From Sinotaia quadrata (lineage: Eukaryota; Mollusca; Gastropoda; Architaenioglossa; Viviparidae), in contig CM054182.1 in NCBI GenBank assembly GCA_028829895.1, positions 9,351,001 to 9,415,000 on the forward strand: DNA of 64,000 nucleotides. Direction: 5' to 3'. The position numbers and the translations under genes are program-made. The notes under the pieces were generated by a model. That model did not search any database. It was not told the DNA's origin and saw only the letters and a program-made list of their open reading frames with translations. This document shows, in pieces, positions 49,129-61,994 of this stretch; position 1 is the first letter of the stretch, and each line of letters opens with the position of its first letter.

Positions 49129-49512
49129 AATCACAAGGACACATATTGATAGAAGACAATCGTTGTATATATACAGACACGCAGTACGAAACAAAGGGGA
49201 AATAATCACAAGGACACATATTGATAGAAGACAATCGTTGTATATATACAGACACGCAGTACGAAACAAAGGGGAAATAATCACAAGGACACATATTGAT
49301 AGAAGACAATCGTTGTATATATACAGACACGCAGTACGAAACAAAGGGGAAATAATCACAAGGACACATATTGATAGAAGACAATCGTTGTATATATACA
49401 GACACGCAGTACGAAACAAAGGGGAAATAATCACAAGGACACAAATTGATAGAAGACAACCGTTGTATATATATATCTACAGACACGCAGTACGAAACAA
49501 AGGGGAAATAAA
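49129..49512. repeat. 75-bp minisatellite, five copies
   Basis: Four identical-looking units and a fifth with a 6-bp insertion; unit includes 'aatcacaaggacacatattg' and 'cagacacgcagtacgaaac'. Long open frames on both strands are due to the unit length being a multiple of three. Confidence 0.97.
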
Positions 49513-49719
49513 TCGCGCCTTTTACAAATATGACACTGTTATTCTGTTTAAGATTATTATGGCCAAGTGATTCTAAAGGCGTTCGCTCTTCTAGAGTGAG
49601 GCAGGTCAAGCTTCACAGCATTATAAAAACTGAGTCACAAAAAATTTTTTTTTGTAAGTTGTCTTAAGTTGTCTTAAGTTGTCTTAAACTGATTTAGAAC
49701 AATTTTGCACTGCTAAATT

Positions 49720-50903
49720 TGAAAATGACATCCTCGTCCAGAGCTTTGGTGAACTGTTTGATTAAGCCAAACGTAATGTGCAGCGGTGGGAAAAGTATCT
49801 TGTTTCTGTCCACCAGAGGGTTGTTTATGAGGTTCTTTGCTTTGCAAGGTACCACTTCTTCCCATACTGGTCAGTCCTGTTTCGTGTAATGCTGAGCTTT
49901 GTCCCTCCTATCCTACATGCACAGAAAGACACAGGTACTTGGTGAACCCAGACTGTTGTCCCCAAAAAATGTTTACCGTCTTCAGGTCAACACAAAGTAA
50001 CCATCCATGCTGATCATAACGAATTTTCTCCAGCACATTCAGTGTAGCCGAGTGAGCTAAGGTACAGAGACAAATTGGTTACCATTGTGTAGCAGAACAC
50101 ATTTCAGTGATCGCTTGGTGCTGTTATTGAACAATCTACAATCTTCAGGTTTATACTGTGGCACTCCAAGCTTGTGCAGAAGCTGCGCAATATCTGTACA
50201 GTACACCAGATCCTTCTCTGTAGAGAAAAAAACTGAGATACTCTTGATGTCTCTTGCAGTAGAAGGTGATGCGAACACTGTCATAAAGGACGTTTTTTCT
50301 CTCAATCTGGATGCCAACAGTTCAGCAGATGACTGACAAACTGGAATCGCGAACTAGATCATTTAGCTCCTTTTGCGAGAAAGGATTTGGAGCATCATCA
50401 TCAAGAACCACCAATTCTTCTTCTTCTTCTTCTACTTCTTCATATTATTCAACACTAGAGAAATCTTCCTCGCTAATGTCGGTAAGTTCTCCAGGGACAG
50501 GTACTGGAATTTAATCAAAATGAGCTAATGGACGACATGCTGATTCAAGATCGTGATACTTAAGGCTGCTCCGGTTTTTTCTGCTAATCGCTGTCACGTC
50601 AATAACGCAGAAGTAGCAGTCAGTGACATGGTTTGTCGGTTCCCTCCAAACCATAGGAATTCCAAACTTCAGACAACTCTTCTTACCCTTGGTCCAACGA
50701 CGCAGATACTCGGTGCATGTCTTGCAGACCATATGTGACGCCCAAACTTTATCCTGGTCACCAAGTTTTATACCAAAATAAGCATGGTAAGCACGCTTTA
50801 TAAAATCTGTTACTGGATTTCTGTTAGGAACAAAGGCATATTCGCCGCAGGTGTAGCAAAATACATCGGGTTTATTTTTGCAATGTCTTCTGGCCAATTC
50901 CAT
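49720..50903 (-). pseudogene. Locus B: second, more decayed member of the locus A family
   Basis: The first frame (50903 to 50511) starts MELARRHCKNKPDVFCYTCG and continues YHAYFGIKLGDQDKVWASH and KFGIPMVWREPTNH, aligning with locus A (YKAYFGVPVGDQDKSWAPH, KFAIPRIWREPTDH) but without its intron. Downstream the frame is broken by stops (TAA near 50513 and another near 50440) and shifts, yet LASRLREK, DCRLF, KRSLKCVLLHNGN, VDLK and FPPLHITFGLIKQF are recognisable on the way to about 49720, where similarity ends. It lacks the EEQGERFHQD end. Clearly non-functional as one protein. No heat-shock array lies upstream. Confidence 0.75.
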
Positions 50904-51312
50904 TTCATTACCTAAAGAAGAAATATATCAAATATATCAATTATTCAAAAAGTAGATTATGTAACCTCTTCATAATTATGTAAAGCAAATTATAATTTGT
51001 TTATTTTAAAGAAATAAGAAAGTATTTTGCATCATATAAATAAAAAATACCCATACATGTAAAAACAAATAACTACAAAATTCATATGGCAATAGATCAA
51101 AAGGATGATCAAAAAGTTGACCTGGTTGAAAAAAACCGATGTCATGTTTGGATCCAGCAAAATAAATCTGTCCTAAATCTGTCCAAAAAACTTAGACAAC
51201 TAATTTGATGTATTATCCAACAGACAGAACCTATAGTCCGTTGTTCAGTTTAACAGTTCATTATACTCGTATAATGATCTACATGTGCTAAACCCTGCAT
51301 TGTAATACATAT

Positions 51313-51313
<1 letters not shown>

Positions 51314-51381
<68 letters not shown>

Positions 51382-51430
51382 TGAGAGAGAGAGAGTGAGA
51401 GAGAGGGAGAGAGAGGGAGAGAGAGGGAGA
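51314..51430. repeat. (GT)n(GA)n compound microsatellite
   Basis: gt repeats to about 51380, then gagagagtgagagagagg. A poly-A run of 19-20 bp lies at 51790-51809. Confidence 0.95.
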
Positions 51431-52134
51431 AATATATGTTTTGACTACCGATCGTTGTAATAAATTCTTATTATTTTCTAACCAGTCAGATTTTAACCTG
51501 AATTCATGCAAACGAAAAGCAAGCGGAAGACAGTAATGGCGTACGTTTAATATAATTTATCCACAATGACGATTTTCGATAGCACTGAGGTACGCTTAAT
51601 ACAACGTAAACCTCAATGACGATTTTAGACAATCGAGGCAGGTCTTCACTGTCTAAAATGGTCAAGATGCGCTTGACCAGTGCACTGGTAGCTATTTCTG
51701 ATGTACTTGTAACACGATTTCCCTTGATCCAAAATATTAGGTTACTTTACTCCGTTTTACGTCTGAGGTCTGGACATCTTCCCCCCCACAAAAAAAAAAA
51801 AAAAAAAAAGGCTTTATATTTTATCAAATATTTAAATTGAAGAAATCAAAACACGTGAATAGTAAGAAACTAAAATGTAATATGTCCGGAAGAAAACAAC
51901 AAATGCTATTAATGTACTAATGATGAAGGGTATATAAGCCAGCACAAAATAAATAATAATGAAAAGAAATATAGCACACACAAAAAAAATTGCTCAGTGA
52001 ATCTCGCATTGTCCCTAGCATAATGTTCACCTTACTGGTAATGCCAACATTCCCCCTGACATTGTTAATAAATGTACTTGGGAAAGTAAAATTTGCACAT
52101 TCTAGAAAATATAAAATGTTTAGGGTAACGTGAT

Positions 52135-52495
52135 GAGAAGTTAATGTTGTGTGTTACTTTTTGTTTTTGTTTGTGAAATGTCAGTGGTAAGCATGTGAAG
52201 TTAATGTTGTGTGTTACTTTTTCTTTTTGTTTGTGAAATGTCAGTGGTAAGCATTGTGTGTTACTTTTTCTTTTTGTTTGTGAAATGTCAGTGGTAAGCA
52301 TGTGTGAAGTTAATGTTGTGTGTTACTTTTTCTTTTTGTTTGTGAAATGTCAGTGGTAAGCACGAGAAGTTATATGTTGTGTGTTACTTTTTGTTTTTGT
52401 TTGTGAAATGTCAGTGGTAAGCATGAGAAGTTAATGTTGTGTGTTACTTTTTCTTTTTGTTTGTGAAATGTCAGTGGTAAGCATGTGAAGTTATA
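52135..52495. repeat. About 60-bp minisatellite, six to seven copies
   Basis: Unit contains 'gtgttactttttctttttg' and 'gtgaaatgtcagtggtaagc', with partial units. Confidence 0.95.
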
Positions 52496-52689
52496 TGTTT
52501 CGGTGAGAATCTCTACGAATATCTTTTAGAACTACATTCTTCCTCATGAACCTGCGAATGCCAAATGCTCTAACCACTCGCAACTTGTGGCATTTACTGT
52601 AATTTACTGTTTCGGAGCTGGGGAGTAATATATCAGGCATCTTAGCCAGTCATCTCCCTGTAAGTTTGCCAGATGAAGTCGCATTGTGC

Positions 52690-53200
52690 CAAAGTGAGTC
52701 AAATAATGCCAAAGTGAGTCAAATAATGCCAAAGTGAGTCAAATAATGCCAAAATGAATTAAGCTGTGCCAGAGCGAGTCACGCAATGCCAAAGTGAAAC
52801 AAACAGCGCCAAAGTGAGTCAAATAATGCCAAAATGAGTCAAGCAGTTCCAAAGTAAAACATGCAATGCTAAAGAGAATCAATCTGTGCCAAAGTAAGTC
52901 AAATAATGCCAAAATGATGTACCAGAGTGAGTCACGCAATACCAAAGTAAAACAAACTTCGCCAAAGTGAGTCAAATAATGCCAAAGTGAGTCAAGCAGT
53001 TCCAGATATTGCTAAAGAGAATCAATCTGTGCCAAAGTGAGTAACAATGCCAAAGTGAAATTCCACATTTGTCATCGTGAAGCAAACAATGTTCAGAATG
53101 AATCACACAATTGTCAAAGAGAAACTCGTTATTGCTAAAATGAGTCAAGCAATGAAAGATAATTCAAACATTACCAAAAGAAGGTAAATAATGCCAAGCT
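52690..53200. repeat. About 20-bp degenerate satellite
   Basis: 'aatgccaaagtgagtcaa' and variants, roughly 25 copies, increasingly diverged to the right. Confidence 0.9.
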
Positions 53201-53495
53201 GAGCAACACAATTTCTAACTGAACCACACAACCTCAAAGCAAGTAACACATCGAGCCGCGCGATTGCCATGATATGGCTCTTTTAAACCAGAAGCAAAAT
53301 GATTTTGGTATGTCAGGAAGGAGGAGAGTTTAGGTGAAGAATTGTGTCTTGTTATCAGTGGCAAACGTTTTGGGTGGAGATGAGTGGTTGTTAAAGTTAA
53401 CAACCCATGAACAGGACAGTACAAAAAACTACCTCAACGACAACATCACTTTCGACGCATCCACCAACACAGAGGAGCAAAGCATTCAAACTTCT

Positions 53496-53500
<5 letters not shown>

Positions 53501-53582
<82 letters not shown>
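53501..53582. repeat. (CA)n microsatellite
   Basis: About 82 bp of perfect acacac. Confidence 0.98.
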
Positions 53583-53585
<3 letters not shown>

Positions 53586-53777
53586 GACTGCGTTGAAGGT
53601 CAGCAAGAGGTCAGGCGATTATTTAGTACATGCAACCCAGACAACTGTCACCGTCATGATAATTGGCTGATATTTATTAGTTGATGTGGACGTTTTAAAA
53701 ATAATTTTACCTGGTCGGCACTGATCGTGTTTCTGACCAGTGCCTGTTAATGTCTTTTGTCTGTATTTAATCGGTGC

Positions 53778-53940
<163 letters not shown>

Positions 53941-54152
53941 TACTGTGAATTGTTAATTTATCCCTATTAAAGGAAACATGACTAATTAACAATAAGTTGA
54001 CAATTCTGGAAAAATTAGCTATTCAGATTTCCAAGAAATTATAAACAAAACTTGACAGTGACTGAACCTCTTTTCAAGTTTATGTTTTTTAATAAGTTAC
54101 TTGTATCATTTTAATATTTTTCCCCATTTTTGACATACCATGACATAATGCA

Positions 54153-54462
54153 GGCTGCTGGTACTTTTAGCATGCATCAGAGGACTGCTGGTACTTTTAG
54201 CGTACATCAGAGGACTGCTGGTACTTTTAGCGTACATCAGAGGACTGCTGGTACTTTTAGCGTACATCAGAGGACTGCTGGTACTTTTAGCGTACATCAG
54301 AGGACTGCTGGTACTTTTAGCGTACATCAGAGGACTGCTGGTACTTTTAGCGTACATCAGAGGACTGCTGGTACTTTTAGCGTACATCAGAGGACTGCTG
54401 GTACTTTTAGCATGCATCAGAGGACTGCTGGTACTTTTAGCATGCATCAGAGGACTGCTGCA
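54153..54462. repeat. 30-bp minisatellite, ten copies
   Basis: 'gctggtacttttagcgtac' plus 'atcagaggact'; the outer copies carry gcatgc where the inner ones have gcgtac. Open on both strands because of the period. Confidence 0.97.
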
Positions 54463-54699
54463 GAGCGAAGCAAATGATGTACGAAAATTGTCTGCAGCAG
54501 GGAAGAATCTTGCTTTTATGTAATACCCTATATTAGAATTAACTTTAAAAATCTGATTACAAAAATACATAAAACAAAAATCATTTTGAAACAGGTTTGC
54601 AATGTTTCAAGAAGAAGATATGAATTCGAGTCTGAAGAGCGTTCAGCAAACATCCTCCCCCCCACCCTTCTCTCTGTATTCCCATATGCCCAGTTTCCA

Positions 54700-54910
54700 T
54701 ATTCTCTTTCTCTCAATTCCCTTATCCCTCTTTTCCCAATTCCCTTATACCTTTCTCTCAATTCCCTTATTCCCTGTGTCCCTATTCCCGTATCCTCTTT
54801 TCCTAATTCCCTTTTTACCTTTCTCCCTATTCCCTTATCCCCCTTTCCCTAATTCCCGTATTCCCTGTTTACATATTCCAATATCCCCTTTCTCCATATT
54901 CCTTTATTCC
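54700..54910. repeat. Pyrimidine-rich degenerate repeat
   Basis: Recurrent 'attcccttat' and 'ccctttc' motifs, about 13-26 bp period. Minor clean sequence follows to 56580 with no recognised gene. Confidence 0.8.
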
Positions 54911-56601
54911 CAAACCTACACAGCATTACTTTTAGCGACCGTTTCAAACTTGTATGTGTGAGAGAGTGGAGGTGGGGAGGGGTGCGTAGTGGGTGGTGGT
55001 CGCTTAATTTGGTGTTATGAACTCGAATGTGGGATGAAAAGCAAGCAATTCTGGGCTCACTTATCGAGGACTGAGATAAGCGGCAGCGTGTTTGGTTTCT
55101 TCTGAGGGAAATACGAGTGGTCTGTTTTGCAGCTGAAAACGCACACACGTTCATCGCTACAATGGCTTTGCAGTTACGGGGCCGTAACTCTGTAAGGTCG
55201 GCGGCGTCGCAGTGCAGGACGGCGAGAAAAGCAGGATGGATACTTTATTACAGTCACCCGCGCGCTTGGCTGGGGAGGGTTTTCCGTTCGCGCACACTCC
55301 GTGACCGATTACCAGAATAGTCTTGTCGCTGTCGTCTGTCGATTCGTTGAAAACTCGGTCAGAGTTTCTGATCAAATAATAATAGTAATAGATAATTATT
55401 TCGAAATAATTTCAGGTGTCACTAAAGAGGCGATAATGTCAGATATGTCCCTTCTAATAGGACTAGCAACATTTTCAAATATCATCGGCTGGTGGCAAAA
55501 ACAACAGCAATAAATAATAGACGAATACCCACTTCAAACAGACACTCTTGGTGAAATCGGAGCAAAGCTATACTTTAAAATCGATTGGGGATAAGTTTAG
55601 GTTATGCACCAAGAAACTCGAAATCTTTGAAATGAATTCGTACTGGCATTTCTTTTTGTCTGTAAAAGAGCATAGTGGGATGTAAGTCTGTCTGCTTATG
55701 AGGGGTGGGGGGATCACTAAAAATCGTCATAATCAGAGAAAGAAAACTGACACTTAGCGGCTAAACATAACACCTTTTCCTGTAGGAGAGGAATCCATTT
55801 GCACAGATTGAGAAATGTATGGAAAGTGAGAAATCTTGGAAAGTAATAACAAATCTTCGAGTGAATTGTGGTAAATTTGTCGATTCAGAAGTGCACGTAT
55901 TGAGCATGCGCAGTTCACGTCTCGTGCTTCACAGTGCGATAATGTTCGCAATTTTGACTAAACATTTGTTGTGAGATGTCGGAGCAAACGGTACTAACAG
56001 AAATTGTTGTGCAATTTAGAGCAGACGAAGAGATTTCATCATTTGGCATAAGAAAGAGCAGCTATAAAAAAAAAAAAAAACCAACAACAATCATGCAGGC
56101 TAGTTCTCAAGCAGTTTAATGCTTTTGTTCTTACCACACTTTCAGTCTCTCAGACAAATGTCCTGAAATACTTCTGAAAATATTTTGGGTTACGATTTCT
56201 CTAAGTTTCACGTAGTGTTGTTTGCGCTCTACCTTTTAGTCAGGCGTTTTGTGTCCAAACTTTCATTCAGTGTCTCTCTCTGAATTTATAATCCACAACT
56301 TAAATCTTTAACTGCTGGTTCACTGTTCTATGTGGCACCGTTAGACATCCAGATACGGGTACGTAGACATGAGGAATATAACCGCCGTGCAGCTCTTACT
56401 CGATACACGGTTAATTTTTTTCCACATACGTTCGAAATATTATAGCGTATCTTTACTTCGTACTATATGTTTCATGCAGTATGGTTTATATCATCAAAAT
56501 CATACACAATAAAGTATAACCTAATTTTAATTATTCAAAGGCAGAGGTCACATTTCAGGTCAACGGTAGCGTCAAGAGGCACGAGTGAGTGTTTGAAAAC
56601 A

Positions 56602-57245
56602 AGACTGAGAAGACAGACTTGCAATGCGGAACCAAGACTGAGAAGACAGACTTGCAATGCGGAACCAAGACTGAGAAGACAGACTTGCAATGCGGAACCA
56701 AGACTAACAAGACAGACTTGTAATGCGGAACCAAGACTGAGAAGACAGACTTGCAATGCGGAACCAAGACTAACAAGACAGACTTGTAATGCGGAACCAA
56801 GACTAACAAGACAGACTTGTAATGCGGAACCAAGACTGACAAGACAGACTTGCAATGCGGAACCAAGACTGAGAAGACAGACTTGTAATGCGGAACCAAG
56901 ACTGACAAGACAGACTTTTAATGCGGAACCAAGACTGACAAGACAGACTTGTAATGCGGAACCAAGACTGACAAGACAGACTTGTAATGCGGAACCAAGA
57001 CTGACAAGACAGACTTGCAATGGGGAACCAAGACTAACAAGACAGACTTGTAATGCGGAACCAAGACTGACAAGACAGACTTGTAATGCGGAACCAAGAC
57101 TGACAAGACAGACTTGTAATGCGGAACCAAGACTGAGAAGACAGACTTGTAATGCGGAACCAAGACTGAGAAGACAGACTTGTAATGCGGAACCAAGACT
57201 GACAAGACAGATTTGCAATGCGGAACCAAGTCTGAGAAGACTGAC
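56602..57245. repeat. 33-bp minisatellite, about 19 copies
   Basis: Unit 'agacagacttgtaatgcgg' plus 'aaccaagactga(c/g)a'. Variants (gaga / gaca / aaca, tgca / tgta) are interleaved. It creates a 290-codon open frame on + (RQTCNAEPRLT repeats) and another on -, both of which I regard as non-coding. Confidence 0.96.
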
Positions 57246-57584
57246 AGACTGTTGCAATGCAGCACTGACTTTCAGGAATGGCGCAGTTCCAATAGTCAAC
57301 GACAAGGCAGCATCGGCATCCGCTCCAGAAATAATTTGAGTTCAACGAATGCAAATCATTTTTTTAAAGTGCGCTTCTGGCAGAATTCGAGTTTTTTGTG
57401 CCATCTAAAGCTGCAGTGTTAAATGAATTTTTTGTCAAGTTACGATCGCCAGTGGACTTTTCCATTAAATTGAATTATTGCCCTTGCGGTGAACAGACAA
57501 ATGTTTAGGATAGTTAGAACGACTAGGACGACGATAGCAGACTTGTTGTTTTTATTCAAACCAATTTGGGTTGGGTGGGGGTGA

Positions 57585-57742
57585 TAAGTGTCTTAAGAAA
57601 TTTGCAATGATAAGAACGGGAAATGTGTGAAATGATTAGTGTCTTAAGAAATTTGCAATGATAAGAATGGGAAATGTGTGAAATGATTAGTGTCTTAAGA
57701 AATTTGCAATGATAAGGACGGGAAATGTGTGAAATGATTAGG
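57585..57742. repeat. 51-bp tandem repeat, three copies
   Basis: 'gtgtcttaagaaatttgcaa' starts each unit. A (TC)n run lies at 57893-57921; 57930-59280 has no recognised feature. Confidence 0.95.
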
Positions 57743-57889
57743 GATAAGTAATGTACTAAAAGATCAAATTACCAAATAACAATCTAGGTTTTCGAATTAT
57801 TGTTATTTTTATGAACAGTGATTTTGTTATCTTCGACGGTTTTTCTCGAATGGAGCTTGCTGTTATGGCAGATCACGTGCTTTAGTGAG

Positions 57890-57927
<38 letters not shown>

Positions 57928-59284
57928 TCATATATGTAGAATCGTAGGTGAATGTATGCAAAGAAGGTCAGTGCCGAAATGTAGGTCGAGAGAATGACCT
58001 TTATCGTAAACTGCTGGGGCTTAACGGGTGCACGAGTGGTAACTGTACCTGGGTGAGAAAGTCGATATGAAAACCGAGTAATGAGTGAGAACCGCTGGCT
58101 GCAGATAAAATGTATCTGAAGAAAGAGCAGTCACATTAAAGCAAAGCAAAAGCCAAGCAGGTAATTGTGGGTAATACAAGCTTTAAAATGTAATTCTAAC
58201 TTTATGTTTCGTTCGAGGAAAGAGACTGGAATTCGCCTGTGCTGTCATACGTGACACGCCTGAGTGGCTAGATGGATTCGTAATGATAGTAACTCTACCC
58301 TGGTCTGCCTAACAATAATGCACATGTATTATTCTCTATTTTGAAATGTTCAGTAGATGTTATTTATTAGTTACTTGAATGTAACGTGTTTATATTTTAT
58401 TTTTCACTTTACTTAAGATATTATATTTATGTGGAAATTTCAGTTTTGTCTATTGACATGAAAATCGACAACATTGGCCTACATATTGGACTCAAATACT
58501 TTTTGATTGTTGTGTGGCGTGGGAGTTTAAGGAAGATGTTTAAAAAGACTTAAAACCCTAAAGTGGCCAACCCCACGTCCACTCGCACTTCAGTGCTGTC
58601 AGGTGTTACAAAGTATTTGACAATTAAAGGATATTTTGAATATTACCAATCACAAAAGCGGTTACGAGACCCCCGACTCGACCTGACATAAAGAAGAACG
58701 CAAATACTTATAAACTTAGGGATATATGAAAACTTTATTGAAATGGAATAATGATTTCAGAAAGAATTATAAAATCACAATGAATCAAGTGCGTTCTCAC
58801 AAGTTGAGATTTTGAATAGCGTCCACTATATAACAGAGTAAGAGGTTTTGTATATTTTATTATTCTAGACTTGCCGTGCTGTGACTATATTGACTGAGGT
58901 GGTGAGGTGGTTTTTGCTTTGGTCTGGTCAGCAGACATGTAGTTCAGGTATTTTGGGCTTTTCATTTATTTGCACTTGTTAAGGGATTCAGCAGGTATAG
59001 CCTGAATTGTTCTGTCACTCACCAGGTGCAAAAATGGAGCAGGTACTGTAATGCTTTAGGGGCCTATTCTAAAACATACAATATTATTTCCTAAATTTCT
59101 GGTAGACACTAAGACAATGACTAGCATACCAGACGTATATCATTTAAAAAATAAGAGGTACAGGTAATAGGTAAATGAAAGAAGAAATTAAACTAACAAA
59201 TATATACCTAAATGAATATGCATAAATGCATACAAGCAATACAAGCATAACCATAACTAATAAACATGGTTCTAATCATAAATT

Positions 59285-59345
59285 GGCAACCACATATAAT
59301 TATTAAGCATAGAAATAGGGATGGGCATATTTACTCCACCATAAG
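59285..59345 (+). repeat. Dispersed repeat family A, right-end fragment
   Basis: 'tagaaataggg' through 'tttactccaccataagt' matches the right ends of the copies at 15625 and 22205. Confidence 0.6.
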
Positions 59346-59479
59346 TAGGGACTGCCTATATACAGACTTGTAAACCTACTCCAAGAAAGCAGCTATAACA
59401 ACCATTGTCTGAACAGTAATGTTTACCATCGACCGACACAATGTTTTCTTCTGGACAAGATAATGAGAAACCTATAATG

Positions 59480-59610
59480 AAAAGGCTGACAGACTGTTCC
59501 AATGCAGAACCGATATGGCCGAGAACGATAGACTGTTGTAATGTGGAACCGATGATGATAAAGACTGACAGACTTGCAAATTGGAACTGATATTGACAGG
59601 ACTGACAGAC
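59480..59610. repeat. Degenerate relative of the 33-bp minisatellite
   Basis: 'ctgacagactgttccaatgc' and later 'agactgacagacttgcaa' resemble the 33-bp unit at 56602-57245, about 2.3 kb away, in the same orientation. Confidence 0.65.
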
Positions 59611-59991
59611 ACGCGGAAATGATACTGAGGAGCAATGTATCGTGGGGATAGTAGGTCAAAGGTTGCAATGAAATCCAGACTCAAGAAAACTAAAATATTT
59701 CCACCATCCAAAGCGGAAAGACCGTTAACAACATTTAAAAGGGAAGTCTCAATACTCCGATAAACTGAGTGAAAATCACTAAAGATTTGTTGGTGAATTA
59801 AGTGAGCCTGCTAAGGCAACAAGTAACCTTTTGAGTACATTTGACGTAAATGATAGGTTAGACACTGTTTTTCAAGTGTTTAGGATCAAGGTTTCTATTC
59901 AAATGTCTTAAGTAGGGCTATTTTTTAGAAAAGTGATGGAGGGAAATAGAAAGACAAGTGTTTACAATGTTTGTCGGTAGATTTTATGAAG

Positions 59992-59992
59992 T

Positions 59993-60051
<59 letters not shown>

Positions 60052-60099
60052 AGCTATATATAATGCGTGTGCGTGTGTGTCATAGCAGGTAGTACATAA

Positions 60100-60182
<83 letters not shown>
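59992..60182. repeat. Two consecutive (GT)n(GA)n microsatellites
   Basis: gt then ga at 59992-60049, a 50-bp spacer, then gt and ga again to 60182. The duplicated order suggests a segmental tandem duplication. Confidence 0.95.
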
Positions 60183-60214
60183 AGATAGCATACAATGTGT
60201 GTGTATATTAGAAC

Positions 60215-60355
60215 AGGTTATATATAATGTGTGTCAGAGCAAGTAGTATATAACGTGTGTGTCAGAGCAGGTAGTATACAACGTGTGTGTCAGAGCAGGT
60301 AGTTTATAAGTGTCAGAGCAGGTAGTTTATAATATGTGTCAGAGCAGGTAGTACA
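60215..60355. repeat. About 29-bp minisatellite, five to six copies
   Basis: 'gtgtcagagcaggtagt' recurs with variable spacing and seems to grow out of the preceding microsatellite spacer. Confidence 0.88.
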
Positions 60356-60564
60356 GTATATGAAAGACAATGATGCCCGAATAGACTCCAGGTCACACGA
60401 GTTCTGTGCACACGTCTTCATGAGTGTTTGTAGAAAACTCGCACTGATTGGCTGAAATGTTCTAATGTTTGTAATTTGGACATTTTATCGCTAATTTTTC
60501 TTTGTAATCATCATGTGTTTGTATTTGTAACTCGGACATTGCATCGCTAGTTTGTCTTTACGAT

Positions 60565-60975
60565 CATCATTGTAGCTGGGACATTTTATGATTAAAGTTT
60601 TCTTTGCAATCATCATTGTAACTGGGACATTTTATGATTAAAGGTTTCTTTGCAATCATCATTGTAGCTGGGACATTTTATGATTAAAGCTTTCTTTGCA
60701 ATCATCATTGTAGCTGGGACATTTTATGATTAAAGTTTTCTTTGCAATCATCATTGTAGCTGGGACATTTTATGATTAAAGTTTTCTTTGCAATCATCAT
60801 TGTAACTGGGACATTTTATGATTAAAGGTTTCTTTGCAATCATCATTGTAGCTGGGACATTTTATGATTAAAGCTTTCTTTGCAATCATCATTGTAGCTG
60901 GGACATTTTATGATTAAAGTTTTCTTTGCAATCGTCATTGTAGCTGGGACATTTTATGATTAAAGTTTCTTTGCA
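60565..60975. repeat. 46-bp minisatellite with a four-unit higher-order pattern
   Basis: Nine units of 'tgggacattttatgattaaa' plus 'tttctttgcaatcatcattg'. Variant bases cycle in the order ggttt, gcttt, gtttt, gtttt, twice. Confidence 0.93.
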
Positions 60976-61344
60976 GTCAATATGCGTGCATTTTTGGCCA
61001 TTCTATAACCTTGCAGAATGGTAATTTAAAATATCTTTTTTTGTTAATTGAAAACATTATCCTGGCTGACGATGTCAATAAAAAGTAATTTCACTTCCGG
61101 GCGTAAAGCCGAAAATAAAGTGTTTTTCTTAACAGACATTCATACCAGTGTTCTTGTACAGCAGGGAAATTTACACGCAATGCGCTAGTAATACAGATAT
61201 AAATTGAATACGGCCACAAATTACCAAATGTCTTTGGTGAATATTCTGTTTCCCCTTGAACAAAATGCAAAAAGGATATTTAGCAATAGCCAAATTTAGC
61301 TAAACCTTTAGTTGTGAATTTTTTGGCTTCCTTTTTATCTGTTA

Positions 61345-61505
61345 ATGATTCATAATGGGATGCTAGGGTATGGGTAGTGTACATATCATAAGTAAGTGTG
61401 ATTCATAATGGGATGCTAGGGTATGGGTAGTGTACACATCATAAGTAGTGTGATTCATAATGGGATGCTAGGGTATGGGTAGTGTACATATCATAAGTAG
61501 TGTGG
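61345..61505. repeat. About 55-bp tandem repeat, three copies
   Basis: 'gattcataatgggatgctag' starts each unit. Confidence 0.94.
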
Positions 61506-61994
61506 TTCATTTACTGTGTAAACCGCTACGTGATAACAACCGCTTATCTCAGCCACACTCTAGCGATCACTGATACGATAATATAGCGAGTCAAAATGTG
61601 GCTCCACCAGGGCTGGACTAACCATTAAGCAATATCAGCACGTGCTTAGGGCACCAAGGGAAGGGGGTGGCCTCAACAGAGTATCGGAAACCATAGCTGT
61701 AGCAATCGAATATTAAAGGGCCATACGACATATTCCAAGAGCGGCAATTTTTTATTATTTGTGATTTATTTTATTATACCCAATCAACCAGCTTTAGGAT
61801 TTGACATCTGAGAGAACTTTCTGACAAACTTTGTCTAACATAAACCTCGAGATCAGTAGGTTTGACTGTCTTACCAAATTTTTTCTGCGTGAATGTCAGC
61901 GGGTGTTATTAAATAATAATTATAAATATATATGATCCATACCCTACTGTGTGTGTGTGTGTTGGGGGGGGGGCAACATTATACTACTATCGGC

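Noticed and set aside
49028..49609. 180- and 160-codon open frames on opposite strands
   Set aside because: Explained by a 75-bp tandem repeat, whose period is a multiple of three.
55090..55380. Locally GC-richer stretch with open frames on both strands, possible first exon of another gene
   Set aside because: No recognised protein motif and no downstream exons found; kept only as a note.
56467..57339. 290-codon open frame and its 256-codon counterpart on the other strand
   Set aside because: Both are produced by a 33-bp tandem repeat; no splice context, start context or non-repeat domain.
58245..58310. tRNA-like string (cctgagtggctagatgg...)
   Set aside because: Some A-box resemblance but no convincing B box, anticodon arm or acceptor pairing.
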